Shown here in pieces: positions 1-9,656 of a DNA stretch of 64,000 bases. The translations under genes and the position numbers were made by a program. The notes below the pieces were generated by a model, which saw only the letters and a list, made by a program, of their open reading frames with translations, was not told the DNA's origin and made no database searches. This stretch comes from Cordia subcordata (lineage: Eukaryota > Streptophyta > Magnoliopsida > Boraginales > Cordiaceae). The stretch's first letter is position 1. Each line of letters starts with the position of its first letter. The DNA lies in assembly GCA_028554755.1 (NCBI GenBank), contig JAPTOF010000002.1, positions 11,643,001 to 11,707,000 on the forward strand. Reading direction: 5' to 3'.

Positions 1-1453
1 TTATATATATATATATATATAAGTATATATGTATATATATGGTATTTCAATAACTAAATTTTTGTAATAAATAAGTAATTTTAGCAAATAAATTTAGTAA
101 TCTTTAATCTGTTACTTTTGCTAGTAGGAACTTAGAGATTTTTCTTTAAGCAACTTTCCACAGAGAATTTGGTTATTTAGGGATTTCTTCATATGTAATT
201 TTATTATTATTATTTTTTGACTAGATAATTTCATAAAAGAGAGAAGAACTTAATTCTATCAGTTGACTGGTAAACTTTTCTCTTCCATAATCTTATATAT
301 TTTGTTAAATAACCTGTTAAGTTAGGTGGTATTAAAAGTTTAAACTCTCAGCGAGAAATTTATTGTATTTGTAAATCTGGTTAACATGACTGATCTATCA
401 TAATCACCATAGGGCCGATCAGTAGTTTCATTTGCATTGCAACAAAACAGCAGAAAAAACCTGTAGACATCTAGTCTCGTAAGATAATAGAAAACAATGG
501 CCATAAGTTTATCTTTTCTTATTGCATTTTCAGGTTAAGCAATTCATCAACTTCCAGCAAATCATATTGAACTAGTGATGACTAAATGGTATTGCATAAG
601 TCGAGATGTTAACAAACAAACACAAACACCAGTTTACTTCAATACAACACGAAATTTGATCGAAATGAAAAGTTGAAACAGCAAATGTGATCACAAACTT
701 ACAAGTGAAGATTGATCATGACCTTAGCAAACCTATTGGATGCTGGACTATCTCCGAGATCCGAAAGCAAACTACAGAAGCTTTTGAAGAATGACAGAAG
801 GGGGAGCATTCTCTGCACATAAGTAGTTGAGTAACTAGCTTCAGCCTCGATTTCACACCCAAAAAAAAAAAAAAAAGAGAAGAAGAAAAAGATCAATTAT
901 GCAACAACCAGAACACAAGTGCTGTAAATAGTAAAAGACATGCATGGATACAAGAAAATCTCATTACAACTTTCTAGCAGAGGCCAACAGAGAAATGGAA
1001 AGAAAGCAATCTTTGGAACTGTGGACGTGATTCAGCATAGAAATAACTCCAACTTTAGCTAATCAGCTCCTGTCAATTTTTCCCTGGGAAAAGAAAAATT
1101 AGCGCAAATGGTCACTATTACTGAATCCAGAGCTCATTGAAGTCTGTAATTATCATTAGAGTTGCAAAATACATTTAGATCTTAAGCTGAAAATGTCCAA
1201 ATATAAACCTAAAGGAAGTGTATTATATTTTTCTCTCCACAAATACTAAACTGTGAACAACCAAATCTATAAAGTTGTGGTTTGAGAATCAGCTAGAGAT
1301 GTACATCCCTTCCCACGAGGTACTTAATTCACAAATTTTGAAGTCTGCTAAGAACACTATCTTATAGTCAAAGAATGTTAGCCAATTGAATCAGACGAGC
1401 TATCAAGTAGTAAATTCTAAATATAAATGCAAATATTTAGAATTTGAATTTAC
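1..1453. other. NLR 3' flank, no clear gene
   Basis: AT-rich sequence starting with a TA dinucleotide run (1-20). It lies downstream of the minus-strand NLR. No domain-bearing frame was recognised. A poly-A stretch sits near 861-876 on the plus strand. A possible 3' splice acceptor on the minus strand (CAG, exon from 812) could pair with the donor at the NLR stop codon and make part of this region a terminal exon or 3' UTR. That pairing is inference only. Confidence 0.4.
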
Positions 1454-1457
1454 TTAC
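1452..1457 (-). other. Consensus 5' splice donor overlapping the NLR stop codon
   Basis: On the minus strand the last codons read GCC ACG TAA GTA. The TAA stop lies inside a perfect donor, CAC|GTAAGT. If it is used, the stop would be removed and the protein would continue into an exon at lower coordinates. One acceptor candidate is the CAG just before 812. Either outcome is possible without transcript data. Confidence 0.35.
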
Positions 1458-3868
1458 GTGGCAACAATAGTAGATGCAACGTATTCACTTTCAAAGATGT
1501 TGACCTTGAGTCCCTCCCCGTACTCAGCTTCAATATTCCTAGCTGAAGCTGCAACAGTAGAACTGCACCAAATTACGTCGATCATCTCAAGAGTGGGAAT
1601 ATCTCCTATACCATTAGGAATCTCCTGAAGTTGCTTGCATTTGCTCAGCACTAGATGCTTGAGGTACGGAAAGTTTTCTGCAGAGGCAATCCATGTCACA
1701 AAATCCAACATTTCTAACTCCAAGAACTTGAGGTTTTGAAACACTTCTTCCTCCATCTCCCATGTTTCACCCTCAAATGCATTATCCAACAATTTGAGAA
1801 CCTCCAAATTCTGTAACGTCGCGAGCTGGGAGAATAAATTCCATGGCAACCGAAAATTCAACAAAGTCAACTTTTTGAGGTTTGAGGGAAAATTCAGCTC
1901 ACATGGATATTGCCCCTTGCCGTTGTAAAACACCTTCAAGGATACAAGTCGATCCAAAGACTTCAAGTCTGGGAACCGATTGCATTTTCTAATATCATCC
2001 CACGAATCCAAAAATATACACTTCAGTTTACGAATGCCACGTAATCTTTTCAATATCTTCTCCATATTGTCACCATAAGCAAGAGTGGGTGTGGAAAAAG
2101 TCTGCAGATTATCTACTATGGAGGATTTCTCAAGATTGTGGGGACGTAAATCAAAAGTAGCAGCATCTTTTATATGCATGTGCCTCAAATTTTCCATATC
2201 CCATATGGAGCTTGGTACGTCTATGACTTTAGAGCTTGATCCTTTGACAAGAAAATATTCTAGGTTCCAGAGATTGACTATGGATGATGGAATAGAATTT
2301 ATGGAGACTTGAACTGCTAAGTATCTCAATAAAACAAGAATATCAATCGCTTTGAAGGAGTCACCTACGTTGATGGCTTCCAAATCCAATATCTTAAGCA
2401 ACTTAAAGTTCTGAGATATGAATGATATATCATATGAATAGCTCGGACACATATCACTACTGGGAAAAAGTATAAGTGATCGCACAAGTGGTCCAGAAGG
2501 CTTCAACATTATGAAATGATTCCTTTTGGAATGAATGCAAAGCCGACGCAAGTGATATATTTTGGGTATTGAAGAATAAGAATAATGAGGATCTATGCCA
2601 TAATCTAGATTATCATTAGATGAAGGGAAGTATTCATCATACCCATTTATTTGCTGCAAAAAGTTCTCTTCTTTAGCTTTGGTCAAGCAAAACTCACGTA
2701 CGAGATCGTGAACACGACATGATTTTACCCCGCCATTGGACTTTTCTTGAGTACCTATTATTAGGCTTCTTCCAATCAGATCCATCAAGTAATTCTCTGC
2801 CACATCCTCTGAGCTCTTTGAGTTACTATATTCGATAAATCCTTCCGCATTCCACAATTGGATTAACTTTGAAGCCAGAATTTCTTTGTCCTCCAAAAAT
2901 GCTCCAAAATACAAAAAACATGGCTTTAAAGGATTTGGTAGGTGCTTGTAACTCAAGTCTATTACACCTTTGCCCTGCGCTCCTTCATCACTAAGTAAGT
3001 GCGGGCTTAATGTTTTCGCAAGATGTTCCCACTGATCCACTTTTCTTTCCATCTTTGAAAGAAGCCCAGCCATTAAAACAATTGAAAGTGGTAGGCCTAT
3101 ACAATTTTTTGCAATTTCTTCTCCGACTCCTGATAGTTCATCAGGGCAGCTTTCTTCCCCAAATACCTTCTTGCATAATAACTCCCAACTTTCATCATTG
3201 GAGAGTGGAGAAAGGGATTGCAAGATGCCATTAGAGTTTGCTCTCAAAGCCAAGTCTTTCATTCTAGTAGTGAACATAATTCTGCTTCCATTCTTGTCAT
3301 CTGGGAAACATCTCCTTAAATCATTCCAGGCATCAATGTTCCAAACATCATCCAAGAAAATGAGGAACCTCCGTCCCTTGAGATGTTTGTAAAATATTTC
3401 AGCTAGTTCTTGATCATCACTTTTGTTATCAACTTGACTTAGAAGCTGCAACAATAATTCATTTTTCTCATACACTTGAGAAACACAGCACCATGCACGA
3501 AAGTCGAAGTATCTAACAATTTCACGGTCATCATACAATTTCCTTGCCAAAGTTGTCTTACCCTGTCCAGGCATGCCGAAAATTGAAACGATCTGCAGTG
3601 TTTTTGGCCCGCAAGTAAGCTGCTCGAGCATCTGCTCTGTCTCATCTTGGAAACCCACGACCTCATTATTAGTTGATGACTTTTTAGCTTGTGATGTTGA
3701 AGTATGATCTCCGGGTACATCACTGGAAACAACTTCCGGAGAACCATGGTGACACTGGGCAGCCAACTCAGGTTTGCGAGTGGTAAACAAAATCCTGCTT
3801 GAATTTCTGTCATCAGGTAGGAATCTTCTCAAGTCCTTTAACACATCAATGTCTGGCACATCTTCCAA
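1454..3868 (-). CDS. R1-like NLR, NB-ARC and LRR part
   Basis: Intracellular immune receptor of the CC-NB-ARC-LRR class, closest by its motifs to late blight resistance protein R1 homologs. Seen in the 804-residue frame: P-loop GMPGQGKTT (about 98-106), kinase-2 FLIFLDDVW (about 168-176), RNBS-B GSRIMFTTR (194-202), GLPL (258-261), RNBS-D CFLYFGAF (317-324) and an MHD variant VHD (386-388), then irregular leucine-rich repeats to the end. The nucleotide-binding switch residues look intact. Two oddities stand out. First, the frame begins with a second, partial kinase-2/RNBS-B segment (residues about 2-38) ahead of the real P-loop. Second, it is out of frame with the CC domain immediately upstream. 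The stop codon lies in a splice-donor consensus. The frame is open upstream to about 3903 without a better ATG. It is either a functional gene with an unrecognised intron or an early-stage pseudogene. Confidence 0.85.
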   Translation of the reverse strand: MEDVPDIDVLKDLRRFLPDDRNSSRILFTTRKPELAAQCHHGSPEVVSSDVPGDHTSTSQAKKSSTNNEVVGFQDETEQMLEQLTCGPKTLQIVSIFGMPGQGKTTLARKLYDDREIVRYFDFRAWCCVSQVYEKNELLLQLLSQVDNKSDDQELAEIFYKHLKGRRFLIFLDDVWNIDAWNDLRRCFPDDKNGSRIMFTTRMKDLALRANSNGILQSLSPLSNDESWELLCKKVFGEESCPDELSGVGEEIAKNCIGLPLSIVLMAGLLSKMERKVDQWEHLAKTLSPHLLSDEGAQGKGVIDLSYKHLPNPLKPCFLYFGAFLEDKEILASKLIQLWNAEGFIEYSNSKSSEDVAENYLMDLIGRSLIIGTQEKSNGGVKSCRVHDLVREFCLTKAKEENFLQQINGYDEYFPSSNDNLDYGIDPHYSYSSIPKIYHLRRLCIHSKRNHFIMLKPSGPLVRSLILFPSSDMCPSYSYDISFISQNFKLLKILDLEAINVGDSFKAIDILVLLRYLAVQVSINSIPSSIVNLWNLEYFLVKGSSSKVIDVPSSIWDMENLRHMHIKDAATFDLRPHNLEKSSIVDNLQTFSTPTLAYGDNMEKILKRLRGIRKLKCIFLDSWDDIRKCNRFPDLKSLDRLVSLKVFYNGKGQYPCELNFPSNLKKLTLLNFRLPWNLFSQLATLQNLEVLKLLDNAFEGETWEMEEEVFQNLKFLELEMLDFVTWIASAENFPYLKHLVLSKCKQLQEIPNGIGDIPTLEMIDVIWCSSTVAASARNIEAEYGEGLKVNIFESEYVASTIVAT

Positions 3869-4509
3869 GAAGATAAAATACCTGCGATTCTCGACACAAG
3901 AGCCTTAAGATCCGCTTCTTCCCTCCGCGGCTCTGGGATCTCCGTGAGCCTAGACCTCAGGTGCAGTAGCCAGTATTTGATCTCTGACAAGTAGACCATG
4001 AGAGGACCTGCAGTTTGAGCCTTGGATTCGAGCATCTTTACTAGACTCCCCAAGAGACCGTCAAGAAAGCTCAACTCGCCACTGCACGGGAAGTAGGAGA
4101 ATGATGGGACTGATGGGAAAAATCCCTCCTCCAATGCGCAGCCCATAACTTGACCAATAGGCGACAAATCAGCGTAATCGGAGAGTTTATTAAACAATTT
4201 ACGAGCCATGTCTTGGCCCATTGTCTCGAGATTAAACAAGGAGATAGTTTCATCAAGCTTGATGGCCAAATCCACAAGTTCCTTGAAGAGACTTGATACA
4301 AGGCCCTCTTTTGGGGGATCCATGAGATACGCTTTCAGAAGCGCTGTAACCAACATAACATAATCTACCATTCGAGCCACGAGAGGGTCATTACGAAGTC
4401 CTTCCCAGGAAGACATTGAGGGAGATCCATAACAATGCTCCAGAAGGGCGTCAATATGAGCGAAAGATTGAGGTTCCATGAGATCAGATGCTCCCACATC
4501 CATACTCAC
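3838..4509 (-). CDS. R1-like NLR, N-terminal coiled-coil part
   Basis: A 223-residue frame encoding the N-terminal region typical of R1-type NLRs. It starts at the ATG at 4507-4509, just inside a GA-rich leader. The sequence has alternating hydrophobic and charged stretches with no transmembrane segment, as expected for the signalling CC domain. It ends in ...LKALVSRIAGILSSWK and then stops after a few residues. The next reading frame (+1) continues directly into NB-ARC-like sequence, and the two overlap by about 30 bases. The end of this frame contains CAG|GTATTT (near 3888), a good donor consensus, so a splice or a single-base indel could join the two parts. I see no strong matching acceptor. 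It is most likely the 5' exon or 5' half of the same gene as 1454-3868. Confidence 0.75.
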   Translation of the reverse strand: MSMDVGASDLMEPQSFAHIDALLEHCYGSPSMSSWEGLRNDPLVARMVDYVMLVTALLKAYLMDPPKEGLVSSLFKELVDLAIKLDETISLFNLETMGQDMARKLFNKLSDYADLSPIGQVMGCALEEGFFPSVPSFSYFPCSGELSFLDGLLGSLVKMLESKAQTAGPLMVYLSEIKYWLLHLRSRLTEIPEPRREEADLKALVSRIAGILSSWKMCQTLMC

Positions 4510-4549
4510 CTATTTCTCAGTTTCTAGTGTCACAGATGTGTTACATACA

Positions 4550-4562
4550 CATGCAGAGAGAG

Positions 4563-4597
<35 letters not shown>

Positions 4598-4598
4598 G
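4550..4598. repeat. (GA)n microsatellite in the NLR leader
   Basis: An AGAGAG run lies 40-90 bases upstream of the CC-frame ATG. On the coding (minus) strand it reads as CT repeats, common in plant 5' UTRs. A purine-rich block of the same character appears at 24950-25170, beyond the truncated LRR end of the second NLR copy. Confidence 0.8.
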
Positions 4599-4619
4599 GT
4601 AAAATGGATACGCAGAGAG

Positions 4620-5464
4620 GGTGACGCCGCGACGGTGGAGCCGTTGAGGTCTTAAAGAAATTAATTTTTTTTTTATTTTAGTAAAGTTAATGAATTAAAC
4701 AATCTATGAAATAATTAGTAAACACAATTATTATTAATTTAATCTTTCTATTATGATAATAGACCTTAAATCTAAATTCTCTCTGTCTCTAAATTTTGCA
4801 AGAGATAAATGATCGAGCATCTATAATTCTAAGTTGTTTGTGCGAGATGTATAAATAGTATACTCAAACTTTAATTCTGCTCCAAAAAAAAAAAAAAAAA
4901 ACCACTGATTGATGCCATGTAATTTGTATTAATTAAATAAGGGTAATGGTTAAGCAAAGTGTTTGTATTAATAATGAAAATTATGCTTAAATCCAATTAT
5001 ATTATTTTAAAAAGTAAAAAGATCTATTAAAATACACATACTTTCCATCAAAATAAACACGAGGCACTACGACAAACACATGTCATGCAAATACTTGCTA
5101 GTAATTCCCTTGGCTCAAATATAAATCTTTCTTTTTCTTCTTCTTCTTTTTTTACTTCAAAATTAGTAGGGTGACAATAGACAGGCGCCACTTGGATTAA
5201 CTAAATTCTTTTAATAATATTTTCTTTCTATTGAAAATATATATTTTTTATAATAAATATTTAATTTGACTTCTAAATAAAGTTGGAACTCCAAAAGAAT
5301 AGGAATTTGTGTACTTGATAAAAGGGAAGGGCCACAGTGTAGTATTTTTTTAGTCATCTAGATTGTTTACGGATTGTATTTAGTTCTTAATTATTGATTT
5401 TAAGTTTTACTACCCCGACCAAAAAAAAAGTTTTACTACATAATAAATTGATAATAAAAAAAGA
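4620..5464. other. Upstream region of the NLR, no gene seen
   Basis: AT-rich DNA with A runs (4885-4901) and no coding frame with recognisable content. It would hold the NLR promoter. No element could be assigned with confidence. Confidence 0.4.
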
Positions 5465-5870
5465 AGAAGATATGTTATCAAAAATTGACACATCAACTTT
5501 TTGAATAGATGAGAATTTAACACGTCCATATGAATATATTAATAAAGTGATTTTTCTTTGTTAATTTTTTTAGATTTATTTTATAATAACTCGTATGATA
5601 TTTACAAATCATGAATGTAATATCAAGTACTATATATACACCTAATAATGCAATCTCGAATACTATATACATGCATGAATATATATCAAATACCATGTGC
5701 CTGCATGAATGCAAGTATTATACATTATATATATGCATGCATACAATACTAATTACTACGTACTTTTTAATATTGATGCTTAGACATTTAATTACATGGA
5801 TTGATAGTAGATACTTTGTATATACTATAAAACTTATAAGTATATCTATAAAGTAATATGAAATATAATC
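5465..5870 (+). repeat. Dispersed repeat R-A, copy 1 of 3
   Basis: Shares an ordered set of blocks with 8880-9180 and 10560-10960: an AATTGACAC/TATCAAC block, then GATGAGAATTTAACACGT, then AAGTGATTTTTCTTTGTTA, then short tandem units of the type ATGAAT..AATCTCAAATACTATATAC. No coding content and no clear terminal repeats. It lies about 0.95 kb upstream of the intact NLR. Confidence 0.7.
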
Positions 5871-6914
5871 AAATCAAAGTGTTGAGAATGTAACTTTTCT
5901 AAAAAGTTAACAATAATAATGAATTCATTAGTTTAAAATTGCTAATTTTGTGTTCTTAAGTAAGTTCGTCATTTTTTTTTCATTTATCATTTGTTAATAG
6001 AATTTTACTTAATAAATATTATCAATAATTCTTGACTAATTGAATACAACTATCAAATAAGTTTTTAATGTAACATGCAAAATAAATGTAACAAGATTTA
6101 AAATCTATAAGTAAAAAGAAATTAAAATCTGTGCATGGCACTAGTATATGTTGTCGTGTATATATACGTATGTGTACGTGCGTCTCAAAAGCCAAAAACA
6201 TCTGCGAACTAAATGAATTTATCAGTTTCTTAGGCATTTCGACGTTGCCGGCCCGAGACCTTTCACGCTACTCTGTCTTCAATTTAACAATATTATATTT
6301 TCATACTTTGGAGATTATCAAGAGAACTCAACGCCTGGATCCGCAAACTGTGCTGCCAAACATGCCTTTTTGACCATTTCTTCACATGTGCTTCTCGGTG
6401 TTTTGAGTTGCACATGGAAAGCTTAAAGCGATTGTCCGCACAAAAACAAAAAGGCTGAGCTTTTCATTAGAAATAGGGATTGTTAATTTTGGCTGAAACA
6501 TCGTCCGTGTTTAGGTTTTGTCTCCCCTCTTTGCTTCTCCAAAGCTTTTATAAGACCAAGACACAATGGTGCTTTGGCCAAAAAAAAACAAAAAAAAAAA
6601 AAAAACAAAAGAAGAAGAAGAATAAAAAAACCCTTAAAAACTAAAGAAAATACCATGCAAACGTAAGTAACTTTTTGGATAAGAAAGCTAAATTGAAATT
6701 AGATTGGTAAATATTAAAAGAATATAGGTTAAGGATAAGTTTATCGCTACTAAATTGCTTGTAATGAACTTTAATAATTTAACCATTCAAAGGGGAGGAA
6801 AAGAAAAAAAAAGAAAGAAGGTCCACTAATAATTTGTAAAATATCTATTGGCTTATATCCCCTTCTGCAGCAACAGTTGTATAAATCTTTTCTTGATTTC
6901 AAGAACTTAATGAT
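5871..6914. other. Intergenic, no gene recognised
   Basis: Contains a slightly less AT-rich patch (about 6180-6420) with short open frames but no recognisable domain, and A-rich runs near 6580-6630. Nothing could be supported as a gene. Confidence 0.35.
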
Positions 6915-7330
6915 ATCCCCCATAGTTTAAAAAAATGTTGACCCTATCATTAGTTTTTTTTATTAAAGTTAACAAAGAAATTTAAAATTAATGCAAATAC
7001 CCCTCTCGATTTTTAAAAATGATGCAAGTTTTCCCCTCTAGTTTGAAATAAGCTATAAATATACCACTCACAGGGATATATATACACAAACACTAAATTA
7101 TGCAGAATTGTTTGTTTATACACATTCAATTATTTAAACAAAGAAATCTATATAATTTAGGAGATATGTATTTACTTTTTATTCATTTATGGGTGTATTT
7201 GCACCTTATTTCAAATTAGAGAAAGGAATATACACTATTTTTAAAATCAAAAGGAGAAATTTGCAGCATTTACAAAAGCGGAGGGGGGAATGTTCAGCCA
7301 TTTAGTTGAGTTTTTCTCGTTATGAATAAG
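6915..7330. mobile_element. Foldback (long inverted repeat) element
   Basis: The left arm (about 6985-7070: CTCTCGATTTTTAAAAATGA.. then TAGTTTGAAATAAG..) matches the reverse complement of the right arm (about 7190-7260: ..TTATTTCAAATTAGAG.. then ..TTTTTAAAATCAAAAG). The two arms surround a short loop. This long-inverted-repeat, noncoding layout is typical of foldback or MITE elements. The right half and its flank also occur at 52801-53120. Exact ends were not resolved. Confidence 0.55.
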
Positions 7331-7475
7331 TCAAAATGAGTTGTAAGTGTATGTTTTACACTTCCAATTAATTTTAATGAAAAAATTAACGGCGAAAACT
7401 AATGTACAATGTTTTCTAAATGGCAAGGTTATAAACAAGTTTTGAACTACAAAAGATTTTATACAGTAAATTTTA
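7128..7475 (+). repeat. Dispersed repeat shared with 52801-53120, copy 1
   Basis: Starts AATTATTTAAACAAAGAAAT, as does position 52801. It keeps the same block order: a TATTTGCA..TTATTT block, TTTGCA..TTTTTAAAAT, TTAATTTTAATGAAAAAATTAA, then AAAGATTTTATACA. It overlaps the right arm of the foldback element. Noncoding. Confidence 0.6.
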
Positions 7476-7899
7476 TTCTATTTAAGATATTTAATGTTAT
7501 CAGGTTCGTATAAAACTTTTATTATCCTCATTGTAGTCTTTATCTTTTAGAGTCATTGTATTTATCGTTACTTGAGAGGTGTATCATGCATTCGTACTAT
7601 AAATATTGTACATAAATAAATCGTATGTGGATGTTAGAAGGGAGATTGGAGTTTGGTGGGACAATGCATTGAAGTTGGAAGTGGTGGAGAAATGTGGGGT
7701 TTGTCGGTTGAGTTGGCCAAAGGTGGACCAGGGGTTGATAGAATTTGGATGGGAGATGTTTTGCAGTTTTAGGCTTCGTTTGTTTGCAGGAAAATAATTT
7801 ATCAGGTAAAATATTTTTTAAAAAAATAAAATATATTTTATATTCAATTGTTATTATAGGGGTGTGGCGTAGTGGAATAGTAGGGTTGCTAAAGTAAAA
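7476..7899. other. Intergenic, no gene recognised
   Basis: A 63-codon plus-strand frame at 7606-7797 sits in a GC-richer patch, but it has no recognisable domain and no conserved neighbour. It is not called as a gene. Confidence 0.3.
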
Positions 7900-8496
7900 T
7901 CATGCAGCTAAAATAAGAAATTAGAAAAAATGGATAATTGAGACACAAAAATTTTACATAAAAAACCGTCAAACAAATTGAGAGAAAAATCACGAGCAAG
8001 TAAGGAGGATTTCACTATTTGTAAAAGTTTTACAACCTTCTCTAAAATAAGAAAAGAAAAAATTTTACTCTCTCTATTACACTAATTTATATAACAAGTG
8101 AAAGAAATACAATACTTAGGAGAATTCTTTTTTATTCTCTCTAAATGCTTTAAATTGTTTCTTGCTTGAATGAAATGCTTCTCCTGATCTTGCTATTTAT
8201 AGGCAATGCTTCTTGCTTGAAAGAAATGTTTCTCCCGGTCTTGTCTTGCTATTTATAGGCAAGAATGGGAGATAACAATTAATGTAAGATGACTATTTTC
8301 TTCATCCACTAAATGCCATGCACCATTTTTCCTTCCTAGCTTGCATATAGTTCCATTGGCTTTTCAAATTTTGCATGCTCTTGCGGGAAGATCTTTGGCA
8401 AATATCGACTTTGTTCACCACAAAAAATCTCTGCAACAAATTTTTGAGTCTAATTGCAAAATTTGTTCCCTTTCTCAATTTCCTATGTAGCCAACA
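7900..8496 (-). mobile_element. LTR-like retrotransposon relic, minus strand
   Basis: Read on the minus strand, the block starts TGTTGGCTACATAGG (from 8496), contains the TATA motif CCTATAAATAGC, and runs into a U5-like stretch with pyrimidine-rich sequence. This is the layout of a Ty1/copia (Tork/Tnt1-like) LTR. A segment with the TATA motif is duplicated in tandem. No internal coding region remains next to it, so it may be a solo LTR or a fragment. The 3' end was not identified. Confidence 0.45.
8155..8268. repeat. Tandem duplication of a TATA-containing segment
   Basis: Two imperfect copies of about 55-60 bp, each with CTTGCTTGAA.GAAATG.TTCTCC followed by TTGCTATTTATAGGCAA. The reverse complement carries CCTATAAATA, so the duplication doubles a putative LTR core promoter. 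Confidence 0.65.
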
Positions 8497-8547
8497 TTTT
8501 TTACTTTTATTTCTTGGCTTCAAAGTGAGCTTTATAACTCACAGTTA

Positions 8548-8550
<3 letters not shown>

Positions 8551-8637
<87 letters not shown>
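8551..8637. repeat. (ATT)n microsatellite
   Basis: About 29 uninterrupted ATT units. The long polyisoleucine frames through this stretch on both strands are artefacts of it. Confidence 0.95.
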
Positions 8638-8639
<2 letters not shown>

Positions 8640-8689
8640 GTTTGTTATGACACTTGGAAAAGATTCTGAATATGAAATTAAACAATATA

Positions 8690-8852
8690 ACCATCTGAGC
8701 CCAGCCCATAAGTTTTCCAACGGGCACCGAATAATCAGGGATTTTACTAAACAATTCGCGAGTCATGTGTTGGTCCTTTTTTCGAGATTAAACAAGGAAG
8801 ATAGTGTATTCAACGTTGATGGTTGAATCCACAAGTTCCTTGACGATTATAT
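8690..8852 (-). pseudogene. Relic of an R1-like NLR coiled-coil domain
   Basis: The minus-strand translation MTRELFSKIPDYSVPVGKLM lines up with MARKLFNKLSDYADLSPIGQ of the intact NLR, and the surrounding DNA matches 4138-4294, including CACAAGTTCCTTGA and GAGATTAAACAAGGA. Only about 160 bp of the CC-coding region survive. An ATT microsatellite lies just downstream (minus-strand sense). Dispersed repeat R-A copy 2 begins right after it. This is the third trace of the NLR family in the window. Confidence 0.75.
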
Positions 8853-8877
8853 ATATATATTGTATGTATCAGACACA

Positions 8878-9185
8878 CACACAAGCTAAAGAATGTCATA
8901 AGAAATTGACATGTCAACCTCTTAAATAGATGAAACTTGATACGTCAATATAAAATATTAATCAAGTAATTTTTCTTTGTTAGTTTTGTTATATTTTGTT
9001 TTGAATAATAACTTATAAATGCAATTTTTATTGATTTTAACAAAAAAATTAATGCAATATTAGATGCTATATATATATATATATGTATGTATGTGTGTGT
9101 GTGTGTAAATGTACTATATCAAATATCACATTTATGCATGAATGTAAATATGAATTACTATATACATACACAAATGTTCAGTTTC
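8878..9185 (+). repeat. Dispersed repeat R-A, copy 2 of 3
   Basis: Begins GCTAAAGAATGTCATAAGAA, nearly identical to the copy at 10563, and keeps the block order of the other copies. It holds a TA/GT microsatellite (about 9069-9107). The tandem unit near its end is degraded. Confidence 0.7.
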
Positions 9186-9383
9186 TCAGCAATGAGTCAA
9201 CCACTCCCAACTCATTTTCAAAATTGTATAAGGGCCATTAATAAAATATATTGAATTTGAAGCAACTTCACCCGACACTAGTATTAATGAAAATATATTT
9301 TTTGATATATAATTGTGCAGTAAACTTTGCTGGTCGTGCAATTATATAGAAAAATAATAATAAAATATGGGAGAATGTGTCAA

Positions 9384-9392
9384 TTGTTGGGT
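9384..9392. repeat. Candidate 9-bp target-site duplication, left
   Basis: TTGTTGGGT here against TTGTTGGAT at 10421-10429 (one mismatch). The two lie immediately outside the paired terminal inverted repeats. A 9-bp duplication is the hallmark length for Mutator-like elements. Confidence 0.6.
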
Positions 9393-9656
9393 TGAATTTT
9401 TTTTTTTTGACCCAATTTTGGACATTCATTGCAAAATTGATCCATTTTTAGATGGGTTTTCAAATATACCCTATTCTTGCTTTGAAAGTATGCTCGGCAT
9501 ACTCTGAAAACACTGGGCACACTCCCAAAACGAGACCCACCTGGGCAGATCCAATTTTTATGATTTTGGTCCATTTTCCTATTTGGGTTCAGCATAAAGA
9601 TTCATTTATCATAAAGATTCTATTTTTGAGCTGATTTTGATTGCTTTTTGAAGGGA

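Noticed and set aside
7606..7797. 63-codon frame in a GC-richer patch
   Set aside because: No recognisable domain, no splice context and no paralog in the window.
7861..7895. GTGGCGTAGTGGAATAGTAGGG as a possible pol III A box
   Set aside because: No B box follows at a proper distance and no target duplication was seen.
8375..8766. Long polyisoleucine open frames on both strands
   Set aside because: They are produced by the (ATT)n microsatellite. Only the 8690-8852 part has real (NLR relic) similarity.
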